Of a stretch of DNA of 64,000 bases, positions 8,641 to 16,269 are shown one piece after another. The position numbers were made by a program, and so were the translations under genes. The notes beneath the pieces were generated by a model. The model saw nothing but the letters and a program-made list of their open reading frames with translations, was not told where the DNA came from and did not search any database. The DNA is from Phycisphaerales bacterium (lineage in GTDB: Bacteria; Planctomycetota; Phycisphaerae; UBA1845; UTPLA1), in assembly GCA_022360095.1 (NCBI GenBank), contig JAKSDK010001569.1:1-64000 (forward strand). The letters are read 5' to 3'. Positions within the stretch are counted from its first letter, which is position 1. The number at the start of each line of letters is the position of its first letter.

Positions 8641-9246
8641 ATGATGCGATCACGCCCATTTCCACCGACAAAGACGGCTCTGATCCGATCATTAGGAGAC
8701 GGTGTCGAGGCCTCCTCGTGGCGCGAGTTCTTCGATCGCTATGCCCCGGCCATTTACAATGTTGCCATTCGCAGCGGTGTCCAGCCCTCGGATGCCGAAG
8801 ACATCGTGCAGCGGGTCATGATGTCGATTGCCAAATCGATTTCGGACTTTCGATGTGACAAGGATCGGGGAAAATTTCGGACCTGGGTCAAACGCATCAC
8901 ACGAAATGCAATCATCGACCAGTATCGTTCGAAACGAAAATCAATTTCGTTGGATGACATTCCGCAAAAGGGGACGCCGGAGTTGGAATGTCCGAGTGAG
9001 TTGGAACGGCTCTGGGCGGAAGAATGGCAACTTCAGGATTTAGAATATTGCCTCAATAAGGTCGCGACAAGGATCTCGAGCAAGCGTGTGCTCGCGTTTC
9101 AGAAATATGTCCTCGAAGGATTCTCAGCCGCCGAAACCGCAGCCATGCTGAATCTGACCATCGGCAACGTCTATTCCGTCCGGTTTCAGGTGCTGAAACT
9201 GATCCGAGAGGAAATGCAACGCCTCGACGATGCTGAGTCAAAATGA
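8641..9246 (+). CDS. ECF-type RNA polymerase sigma factor
   Basis: The 201-residue protein has a sigma-70 region 2 (about 28-95: FFDRYAPAIYNVAIRSG, DAEDIVQRVM, FRTWVKRITRNAIIDQYR) and a region 4 helix-turn-helix (about 145-195: YVLEGFSAAETAAMLN, VYSVRFQVLKLIREEM). It redirects RNA polymerase to a particular promoter set. Its stop overlaps the start of the kinase gene (ATGA at 9243-9246), so the two are translationally coupled. ECF factors paired with Ser/Thr kinases are a known planctomycete arrangement. No strong ribosome-binding site precedes the ATG, and the next codon is also ATG. Targets are unknown; the divergent prepilin/secreted-protein cluster is an obvious candidate. Confidence 0.9.
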   Translation: MMRSRPFPPTKTALIRSLGDGVEASSWREFFDRYAPAIYNVAIRSGVQPSDAEDIVQRVMMSIAKSISDFRCDKDRGKFRTWVKRITRNAIIDQYRSKRKSISLDDIPQKGTPELECPSELERLWAEEWQLQDLEYCLNKVATRISSKRVLAFQKYVLEGFSAAETAAMLNLTIGNVYSVRFQVLKLIREEMQRLDDAESK

Positions 9247-12092
9247 ACAAAGACTCATCCACCAACCCGACTTGCCCGATGTCGGACACCGTGCGACGCT
9301 TTGCCCGAAACGAAGCATCCGCCGAAGAGCAATCGCTCATTGAACAGCATCTCGACCACTGCACGGCCTGCCAGAACATCATCGAGGCTGATCATAGTCA
9401 CAACGATATCGACTCGGCTCTACAGAAGATTTCTCAGCGCAAGGAATCCAGACCCAATGACCTGACGATCCCTGTTCGACAACTCAATGAGGTGTTGACC
9501 GATTATGAGATTCTCGAACAAATCGGCAAGGGCGGAATGGGTGTTGTCTACAAGGCGCGACAAATACACCTCGGCCGATTGGTCGCCCTCAAGGTTCTTC
9601 CGAGCTTCTACGGCGTTGTCCGGCCGAACTTGCTGGAGCAATTCAAAACGGAAGCCGGGATTGCCGCACGGCTGAAACACTCGAGCATCATCTCGATTTA
9701 CGATTTTGGTGAAGTCAACGGCACACTCTTTTATGCGATGGAGCTCATCGAGGGCAGGACAATCGCGGATTTCATCCGATCCGTTAAGAAGCCGCGCGCA
9801 TCTCGTAACAAACGTGGGATTGGCCAACCCTCGTCGCTCGACTCGAGCACCGATATGAAAGGTCGTCATGACCCCACTCATCATGGCAACGGCAAGCACG
9901 CGAGCCAGCAACCTGAGATTGGGCGCGACTATTTCCGATTGGTCGCACGTTGGATGGCAGAGGTTGCGGACGCGCTGGCGTACGCACACAACTGCAACGT
10001 GATTCATGGAGACATCAAGCCGGCCAACCTCCTCGTGGCGCATGACGAGCGTATCACGATTGCCGACTTTGGACTGGCCCAACATCGCGCAGCCATCGAA
10101 GAGGATGTGACGAAGTCAACAATCGGCACGTTACGATACATGAGCCCCGAACAGATTGATCGATCACGTGGGAAACCGGATCATCGATCGGATGTTTACG
10201 CAATTGGCGCAACGCTTTATGAACTACTGACACTCCGCCCGATGGTCGGCTCGACCGCCGACCCCGAGGTCCTCCTTGATGTTCTCAATCGCGAGCCGCT
10301 TCCCCCGCGCCGGCGGATGCCCCAGGTGCCGCGCGAGTTGGAGATCATCTGTCTAAAGGCATGCGAAAAGGTGCCATCGAATCGCTATGTCTCTGCGAGT
10401 GAAATGGCCGAGGACCTGAACCGCTGGCTTCTTGACCTTCCGATTCACGCCAAACGGCCATCGATGCCGATCCGTGCGGCCAAATACGTCCGACGACACC
10501 GTGGCACGCTTGTTGGGGCTTCGATCGTCGCGGCGGCGTTGACTCTATCGTTTCTTGTGTATCAGGATGCACAAGAATCCAAACGCCAAGCAATCATAGC
10601 GGCGAAAGACGCGCGTGGTACGGCAAGAGACATGGGGCTTGCCATAGCAATTCAAAATCTTTTTTTCAACCGCCCCGAGCAGGCATTGCAGAGCGTCCAA
10701 GCCGTCGACGCTGCATACCCCGGCAACATCGACGCCGCACTCCTTGAATGGGCGATTCTTCTTCGCGTCGATGCGTTCGACAAAGCGGACCGTCGGCTGG
10801 ATGCCTCGTGGACTATGGATTCTATCCCATCCTGGGTGCGCAATGTACACGCGTCATACGCTGAAAATCGGAACGTCGAGCAAACTCAAGCCCTTCAAGA
10901 CATGGCCGTTCGCGAGCTACGTTATCGAAGTCTGCTGAAGAAAGATCCGCAGAACGCCCTATCGCTCATCGAAACGGCGCTCGGAAAGTTTCCGAACGAC
11001 ATCCTGTGCAACGTTGTCAGCTGTTTCCTATATCACGCAGTCGGCAACTATGAAGAGATGCAGCACAGCGCCGATCGGATCATGCTACTTCGGCCTAACT
11101 GGGCGATCGGATTCGGATTACGAGGGCTCGCGGTGCTCTCGATGGGCAATTACGAGGACGCCAACGTCTCGCTGACCAGAGCCATCCTGCTTCAGCCGGA
11201 CTGTGCCCGCTGGTACGACCTAAGAAGCCGAGTCAATCTACGATTCAAACGATACGCAGACGCCGAACACGACGCCGCCAAAGCAATTTCGCTCGACCCG
11301 AATCTTGATGAGGCGTTCGTCAATCGTGCGAACGCCCGGCTCAGCCAAAACAACTACGCCGGTGCGATCCAAGATGTCACGCTTTTGATTGAGAAGCAAG
11401 AACAAGCATGGCTTTACGTCTTCCGTAGCAAGATTCACAAAATGGCTGACGCCACAAATGAACAACTCGTCGATCTTCTCGCAGCATCTAGCCTCGATCC
11501 GTTCGACGCAAAAACAGCCGCCCTCCTCGGTGACAGCTACCTTGACAGATTGGATTATGCCAACGCAATCCAGGAATATGATCGCTCGCTCGACATCGCA
11601 CCCGACAACATCGGCTTACGATTCAAGCGGGCTTTTGCTTCTGAGCTTAACAAAGACTACGAGATCGCGGCACAAGAATACCGAGAGCTCGACACGCCGG
11701 GTGCACCATTGGCGGACAAGGCAGTGCTCTTTCAGCGTTTACTCAATGAATCGCGCGACACGTCGGGGCACGTTGTTGGTTTCTCCGTCGACAGGCCGCC
11801 GCGAACTCTCTGGTACTCGCGCGTTTTTTCTTTCTTGGATGGCAAGATTTCCTCGGACGACTTAATCAGCGATGCTGGGACTCGGACCGAGATTTCCGAA
11901 GCGCATTTCTACGTTGCCCGTGTCATGATGAACTCAGGCAAGAATTCCGATGCGCTAAGTCACTTGAAAGCGTGTATTCGACTAGAGCAGGTGAACACAC
12001 TCGAATACATCCTTGCCAATATCCTTGTTTCGGCATTCGAAGAGAAAGTCGCATCTCGGAGAACACCTGACGATCACGGCGCACAACGTTAA
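9243..12092 (+). CDS. Transmembrane Ser/Thr protein kinase with N-terminal zinc finger and C-terminal TPR repeats
   Basis: The 949-residue protein begins with an anti-sigma-like zinc finger (about 10-50; H-x3-C-x2-C in QHLDHCTACQ), followed by a Hanks-type kinase domain (about 89-400). Visible motifs are the glycine loop IGKGGMGVVYKA, the Lys of VALKVLP, the catalytic loop HGDIKPANLL, the DFG motif ADFGLAQ and an APE-like SPEQ. The usual HRD is HGD, but Lys, Asp and Asn are intact, so activity is expected. One membrane helix (about 422-442, VGASIVAAALTLSFLVY) separates the kinase from a C-terminal half of TPR-like repeats (LDPNLDEAFVNRANARLS and similar). By family logic it holds the sigma factor inactive or phosphorylates it in response to a signal read by the extracytoplasmic TPRs. 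That mechanism is inferred. Confidence 0.9.
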   Translation: MNKDSSTNPTCPMSDTVRRFARNEASAEEQSLIEQHLDHCTACQNIIEADHSHNDIDSALQKISQRKESRPNDLTIPVRQLNEVLTDYEILEQIGKGGMGVVYKARQIHLGRLVALKVLPSFYGVVRPNLLEQFKTEAGIAARLKHSSIISIYDFGEVNGTLFYAMELIEGRTIADFIRSVKKPRASRNKRGIGQPSSLDSSTDMKGRHDPTHHGNGKHASQQPEIGRDYFRLVARWMAEVADALAYAHNCNVIHGDIKPANLLVAHDERITIADFGLAQHRAAIEEDVTKSTIGTLRYMSPEQIDRSRGKPDHRSDVYAIGATLYELLTLRPMVGSTADPEVLLDVLNREPLPPRRRMPQVPRELEIICLKACEKVPSNRYVSASEMAEDLNRWLLDLPIHAKRPSMPIRAAKYVRRHRGTLVGASIVAAALTLSFLVYQDAQESKRQAIIAAKDARGTARDMGLAIAIQNLFFNRPEQALQSVQAVDAAYPGNIDAALLEWAILLRVDAFDKADRRLDASWTMDSIPSWVRNVHASYAENRNVEQTQALQDMAVRELRYRSLLKKDPQNALSLIETALGKFPNDILCNVVSCFLYHAVGNYEEMQHSADRIMLLRPNWAIGFGLRGLAVLSMGNYEDANVSLTRAILLQPDCARWYDLRSRVNLRFKRYADAEHDAAKAISLDPNLDEAFVNRANARLSQNNYAGAIQDVTLLIEKQEQAWLYVFRSKIHKMADATNEQLVDLLAASSLDPFDAKTAALLGDSYLDRLDYANAIQEYDRSLDIAPDNIGLRFKRAFASELNKDYEIAAQEYRELDTPGAPLADKAVLFQRLLNESRDTSGHVVGFSVDRPPRTLWYSRVFSFLDGKISSDDLISDAGTRTEISEAHFYVARVMMNSGKNSDALSHLKACIRLEQVNTLEYILANILVSAFEEKVASRRTPDDHGAQR

Positions 12093-12361
12093 GCCCGATC
12101 ACCGCCAGCCACCTCGACTTCTCCCGTCACGATGATGCATATCATCAGAGTCCCATCAATCGAAGTCTTGATGTGGAGCACAAAATTCATGTGGAAAATC
12201 GGCGACTGGCGACCATGATCGACATCCCATTCTCATTATTTCTCATTTATTTCTTTGCGCGCCACCCAGCCACGCCCTATACACGCCCAGCGCGGTTATC
12301 GGGCCCTGTGATTTTGCGCTTTGGATTGTATTAACTAATTAGCCCACAAGACTTAAGAAAC

Positions 12362-12434
<73 letters not shown>

Positions 12435-12444
12435 ATCTGAGAGC

Positions 12445-12473
12445 AATCTATGTGTCAAAACGGTTGCTGTCAA
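12445..12473 (-). promoter_or_regulatory. Promoter of the initiator tRNA gene
   Basis: On the minus strand TTGACA (12468-12473) and TAGATT (12445-12450) are exactly 17 bases apart, and the tRNA 5' end lies 10 bases past the -10. This is the best promoter match in the window and suggests that the tRNA is transcribed on its own. Confidence 0.75.
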
Positions 12474-12573
12474 GCTGCAGGGGTGATTCGGCAATGCATG
12501 GGCTCGGCCGTGCGAAGCCATCCTGCCGAACAACGATCGATCATCATGAATTATCCGAAAATGCGGAAACCAA

Positions 12574-13722
12574 TCAGGGGCCATTCGACTCATAGGCCCC
12601 ATGGTGCGCGTGAAAGTTTTCCTGGGCACGCCGATCAGTCTCGGCAAACAACGAACCCAACAAAACGATCTCATCGTTAAACTGCTGAATATGTTTCTGA
12701 GTCACGCGCTCAGGGGGGACCGGGAGCAACTTCGACCAACGCGTCGGGGGAACCAACGCGATCGAGGTTCGCAACGTCAAGAGCTTGCCCACACCGCGCT
12801 GATAACCACTCCAGGAACGCCCGATGTGTTCACGGCGCCAATAATACGCCAGATGCGATCGACGCCCTGTGCAATAGTCGGGATTCCAGTTTTGGGGGCC
12901 GTGCAAGACCGCCAGCAACACTTCTTGTGAAACACCGGCATGGCCGAACTCGTGCTTAGCGCGATCGGCCGTAAGCTGTTTTTGCTTCTGGGCCTCAGGA
13001 ACACTCAGGTCATCGACCCGAACGACAATGGACTGGTCCAGGCTCCAAACGACTGGTGCCAGCAATGTGGCTTCAAGACGAGTGCCGGACTGGCCCTGAT
13101 AGTTATCAGGCGCCGTGCCGTCAGGGTTATCTGGAGGGACTTTATGAATCGTATACAGAATTCTCGCAACGTCATCAGAGACATACTCATGAAAGTGAAT
13201 GCCCACGACATCTTGAAGGTCGGCATCCATCCGCAGCCTCCAAAGACGTTCTTTTATTTCGATCGTCGGAATCGTATCCGCTTTCCGCGAAGCGGCGACC
13301 CGGCTGTGAGCAGTCACGGGCTCCGTTAAAATTTGCCGCAGTCGGCCTTTCTTCCATTTCTCCGCGCCTTCACCCGTTGGGGTCACGGCGAGAAACCACG
13401 GAACACCATCCCTCACCTTGGCGGACTTTGTAACACGGTAACGCCAGCCACCAAGAGTTATCTCGGGACCTTGTGACCTCTCCTTTTTGTATTGGGGCAT
13501 GGGCCAAAGTTGAATGGGTCGCCGGCCGGTGCGCGATCCGAGCCCGGCCGTATCGTCACCCCTCACCTCACCCACCGGAATCGCAGCAAAGAATGAACAG
13601 AGCAGTCCCCCTCGAAAGATCGATAAAAGACGGAACCATAACAAGTCGAATCGGCGCGAAGAACATCTGCGAGCTTCAGTCAAACGATGCATGTTTTGAC
13701 TCCGGTGAAGAAACTTCCCCAT
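12574..13722 (-). CDS. Secreted or membrane-tethered HEXXH protein, possible zinc metallopeptidase
   Basis: I do not recognise the family of this 382-residue protein. A hydrophobic segment at about 28-47 (LLWFRLLSIFRGGLLCSFFA) after a basic start suggests a signal or anchor; the true start may be at an internal Met about 10 residues in. The middle is rich in charged residues and lacks repeats. Residues about 265-272 read AKHEFGHA, a perfect HEXXH zinc-protease motif. The C-terminal part is basic and aromatic (YYWRREHIGRSWSGYQRG). A third zinc ligand cannot be named with confidence; Asp, His or Glu residues 30-90 positions later are candidates. The gene runs towards the tRNA, which has its own promoter. 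Confidence 0.7.
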   Translation of the reverse strand: MGKFLHRSQNMHRLTEARRCSSRRFDLLWFRLLSIFRGGLLCSFFAAIPVGEVRGDDTAGLGSRTGRRPIQLWPMPQYKKERSQGPEITLGGWRYRVTKSAKVRDGVPWFLAVTPTGEGAEKWKKGRLRQILTEPVTAHSRVAASRKADTIPTIEIKERLWRLRMDADLQDVVGIHFHEYVSDDVARILYTIHKVPPDNPDGTAPDNYQGQSGTRLEATLLAPVVWSLDQSIVVRVDDLSVPEAQKQKQLTADRAKHEFGHAGVSQEVLLAVLHGPQNWNPDYCTGRRSHLAYYWRREHIGRSWSGYQRGVGKLLTLRTSIALVPPTRWSKLLPVPPERVTQKHIQQFNDEIVLLGSLFAETDRRAQENFHAHHGAYESNGP

Positions 13723-13880
13723 GCAAGGCCATGAGGCTTACACGAGAAGATCACCCCCACTACGCCATACTAATATTGTAGTTGTGACAAGTAGCGGAGG
13801 CTACTCAGAAAAAACGGGAAATCCTGACATACACGGCCTGCCAATGTGCCCGGCAAGCGAATCTTCGAGAAGTGCGATCG

Positions 13881-15005
13881 CTAGGCCGGCGCCTCCTCCG
13901 CCTTGCCGGTCGACCGATTTGTCCTCGAGGACGATCGAACTTGAAGACATAATCTCAATAGGTCCTTCACCGCACGGCAGATGACCGAGTGATCGCAACC
14001 TTGAAGAATCATTTTTTCGACATTGCCTGCGACATCGCTGATACACTCGAATCCATACCCCGCGCTTTCTCCCTTGAGACTGCGGACCAAAATGGATAAC
14101 TCACGCAGGTTCTGTCGGACAGCCGTATCCGCAATCTTGCGAACCTTAGACGGGAGCTCGTCCACGAACAGTTGAATGATCTCTTTCATGGAAGGGTCGT
14201 CCGCGAACGTGCTGAAAATCGGCTTCTGCTCAAGCGACTTAAGGAGCGCAGCCAGATTCTCAAAGCTATAAGGCTTCGGGAGATAGTCGTCGCATCCGGC
14301 CTCAAGACACTTTTCACGATCCCCCGCTCCCGCCATCACCGTCGCCGCGACAATCGGGCCCGAGTAGGACCGCTCGCGCAGAACCTTGGTCGCCTCTATC
14401 CCACCAAGCACGGGCATCGCGATATCCATCAAAATCAGATCGTAAACTTTTGTTTCACTCTTCTCGATGGCAATCTGCCCGTTTTCGGCGTGATCCACTT
14501 CAGCATTGAGCTTATTTAAGAATCTCGTGGCGAGGCGCGTCATTGCAGGATCGTCGTCGACAAGCAACACACTGAGTCGTGCCGCATCTTGACAGAACTC
14601 AGAGGGATCGACGCCATGCCGAAAACGGACGCCTACCTCGTGAAGATTCTGCTGCAGCAATCGACACGAAACGACAACGCCTTCGATACTGTCCTGTGTT
14701 CCACGGACCGTGATCAAATGAATCAGGCATTTCGATCCGATGTGTACGAAGCCGCCGTGGATAAAAGACAAACCGCCTTCGCTGATGTTTCTGGGGCAAA
14801 TGTAATATGGCGCGAAGGACGCGTCGCCGGGTTGTTGAATGTCCGCCCTGACCTGCCTGCCGCGATACCGGTAACGCTCCGCTTTTCGACGGTCGTTGCG
14901 AACCTGGTCGCCAGCCGAGTCGAGATCGTTCAAAATGGATTCGAGTTGCGCTTCGTTAACCCGAATCGTCCTTATTGGCCCATTACCACGAGCTGACTGC
15001 TCCAT
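13881..15005 (-). CDS. PilZ / response-regulator receiver / degenerate HPt protein
   Basis: The protein has 374 residues. Residues about 38-135 form a PilZ domain: the RRKAERYRYR start supplies the RxxxR-type c-di-GMP ligand, and PRNISEGGLSF matches the D/N-x-S-x-x-G signature. Residues about 142-262 are a receiver domain with acidic VDDDP, phosphoacceptor Asp in LILMDIAMP and Lys in LPKPYS. Residues about 275-360 are HPt-like (SLKGESAGYGF), but the position of the phosphorylated His, canonically HxLKG, is Arg (RSLKG), so it should not accept phosphate. It could join c-di-GMP level to phosphorelay state. It diverges from cheX-cheY, and no CheA or other histidine kinase is visible nearby. Confidence 0.88.
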   Translation of the reverse strand: MEQSARGNGPIRTIRVNEAQLESILNDLDSAGDQVRNDRRKAERYRYRGRQVRADIQQPGDASFAPYYICPRNISEGGLSFIHGGFVHIGSKCLIHLITVRGTQDSIEGVVVSCRLLQQNLHEVGVRFRHGVDPSEFCQDAARLSVLLVDDDPAMTRLATRFLNKLNAEVDHAENGQIAIEKSETKVYDLILMDIAMPVLGGIEATKVLRERSYSGPIVAATVMAGAGDREKCLEAGCDDYLPKPYSFENLAALLKSLEQKPIFSTFADDPSMKEIIQLFVDELPSKVRKIADTAVRQNLRELSILVRSLKGESAGYGFECISDVAGNVEKMILQGCDHSVICRAVKDLLRLCLQVRSSSRTNRSTGKAEEAPA

Positions 15006-15279
15006 CGATCATTCCCACTATTCCCGGATGGCCCTGAAGTCGTGGCTTTTCGCCACTTAGCCCATGAATCGTCCTTTTCGATGTTTGTCTGAAACAACGT
15101 ATTGGAAACACCAAGGCCGATAAATCACCTTCTGAGGAGTTTCCTGTATTGCCACAAAGACACACAAGCCCATTCAAGTGGGACCTAAGGAAAACCGAGT
15201 ACATGGTTAAGAACAATCCCATGTTCGGGACAGCTTCGACATGTGTCATTAGAGTCCTGGAATTTCGGACAACGACGAG

Positions 15280-15783
15280 ATGAGGGCAAGCTCAGTGGAT
15301 GTAAAATTCGTCAACGCGTTCGTCGGTTCTATTCAGAACGTCTTTAAAACCATGCTTGATGCCGACGTCAAAATCGGCAAGCTCAGCGTCCAGGAGGCCA
15401 GGTCCGAATCTGCGGAGGTCTCCGGCATCATTGGTATCTCCGGTGAAGTACAGGGAAGCGTGATTCTAAGCTTTCAACTGGACGTCGCCTGCAAAATCGC
15501 TTCTCAGTTTGCCGGAACAGAGCTGCAAGTCGACTCGCCCGATTTTTCAGATGCAATCGGGGAACTGGCAAACATGGTGGCGGGCAACGCCAAAAAGGAT
15601 TTCACGGGCTATGACGCCAATATTTCCTTGCCCAGCGTGGTCATCGGCAAGGGACACACCGTCTCCAAGCCGACCGCGTTTCCGATGCTCGTGTTCCCCT
15701 GCGAAACGTCCCTCGGAAATTTCAACGTTGAAGTGTCTCTCGTAAAAAGTAACAAACCGGCGATGGCAGGAGCAACAGCATGA
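15280..15783 (+). CDS. cheX: CheX-like CheY-P phosphatase
   Basis: The 167-residue protein has the CheX/CheC fold signature: a central DAIGELANMVAGNAK helix with the catalytic ExxN pair (E-L-A-N) about residue 90, and N- and C-terminal beta segments. CheX proteins dephosphorylate response regulators. Its stop overlaps the start of the cheY gene by 4 bases (ATGA), so the phosphatase and its probable substrate are made together. The ribosome-binding site is weak. Confidence 0.88.
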   Translation: MRASSVDVKFVNAFVGSIQNVFKTMLDADVKIGKLSVQEARSESAEVSGIIGISGEVQGSVILSFQLDVACKIASQFAGTELQVDSPDFSDAIGELANMVAGNAKKDFTGYDANISLPSVVIGKGHTVSKPTAFPMLVFPCETSLGNFNVEVSLVKSNKPAMAGATA

Positions 15784-16154
15784 AGATCTTAATCGTAGAC
15801 GACTCACGCACGATCCGGAATATCCAAAAGAAAACGCTGAATTCGCTCGGACACAGCGAAATCGACGAAGCATCGGACGGCCTTGAAGCCCTCACCGCGC
15901 TTTCCCAGGGCAGACCCGATCTGATGCTGGTCGACTGGAACATGCCGAACATGGACGGCATCACACTAATCAAGAAAGTCCGTGAGACCGACAAGAGCCT
16001 CCCCATCATCATGGTCACCACCGAAGCGGAAAAATCTCGCGTCGTTGAAGCAATCAAGGCCGGCGTCAACAACTATGTCGTCAAACCCTTCACTGCGGAA
16101 TCGCTTTCCGAAAAAATCAATCAGACAATGGCGAAATTCGCGTCCGCAAAATAA
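15780..16154 (+). CDS. cheY: Single-domain CheY-like response regulator
   Basis: This 124-residue receiver has no output domain. The acidic pocket is VDDSR, the phosphoacceptor Asp is in MLVDWNMPNMDG, the Thr is in IIMVTTEAE and the Lys is in VVKPF. It is coupled to the CheX-like phosphatase. With no flagellar genes around, the partner could be a type IV pilus system or the PilZ-receiver protein encoded divergently. That link is inference. Confidence 0.92.
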   Translation: MKILIVDDSRTIRNIQKKTLNSLGHSEIDEASDGLEALTALSQGRPDLMLVDWNMPNMDGITLIKKVRETDKSLPIIMVTTEAEKSRVVEAIKAGVNNYVVKPFTAESLSEKINQTMAKFASAK

Positions 16155-16182
16155 GGGTTAAGGCCGCCTCAACAACAATTGG

Positions 16183-16255
16183 GCTACCCCGTCGGTAGCA
16201 CCGTGAATAAGACGCCTGTAGCGTGAAGGCGCGGGGTTCCTAGTTACGCTGGTCT
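16183..16255 (+). other. Structured leader upstream of the FapA-like gene
   Basis: The 115-base gap after cheY contains a perfect stem GCTACC-CCGTC-GGTAGC (16183-16199), a perfect CGCCT/AGGCG stem (16213-16231) and the half palindrome GTCTCAGAC near 16252. The sequence AGCGT (about 16220) can instead pair with ACGCT (about 16245), so two folds compete. No T tract is present. It does not match a riboswitch class I can recall. Confidence 0.25.
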
Positions 16256-16269
16256 CAGACTGGAGCGTA

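Noticed and set aside
10003..10030. Pseudokinase, because HRD is HGD
   Set aside because: Glycine loop, Lys, catalytic Asp and Asn and DFG are all present; only the Arg is changed, as in many active bacterial kinases.
16165..16269. c-di-GMP class I riboswitch before the FapA-like gene
   Set aside because: Conserved GEMM sequence elements are absent; only generic stems are present, so I list it as an unclassified leader.
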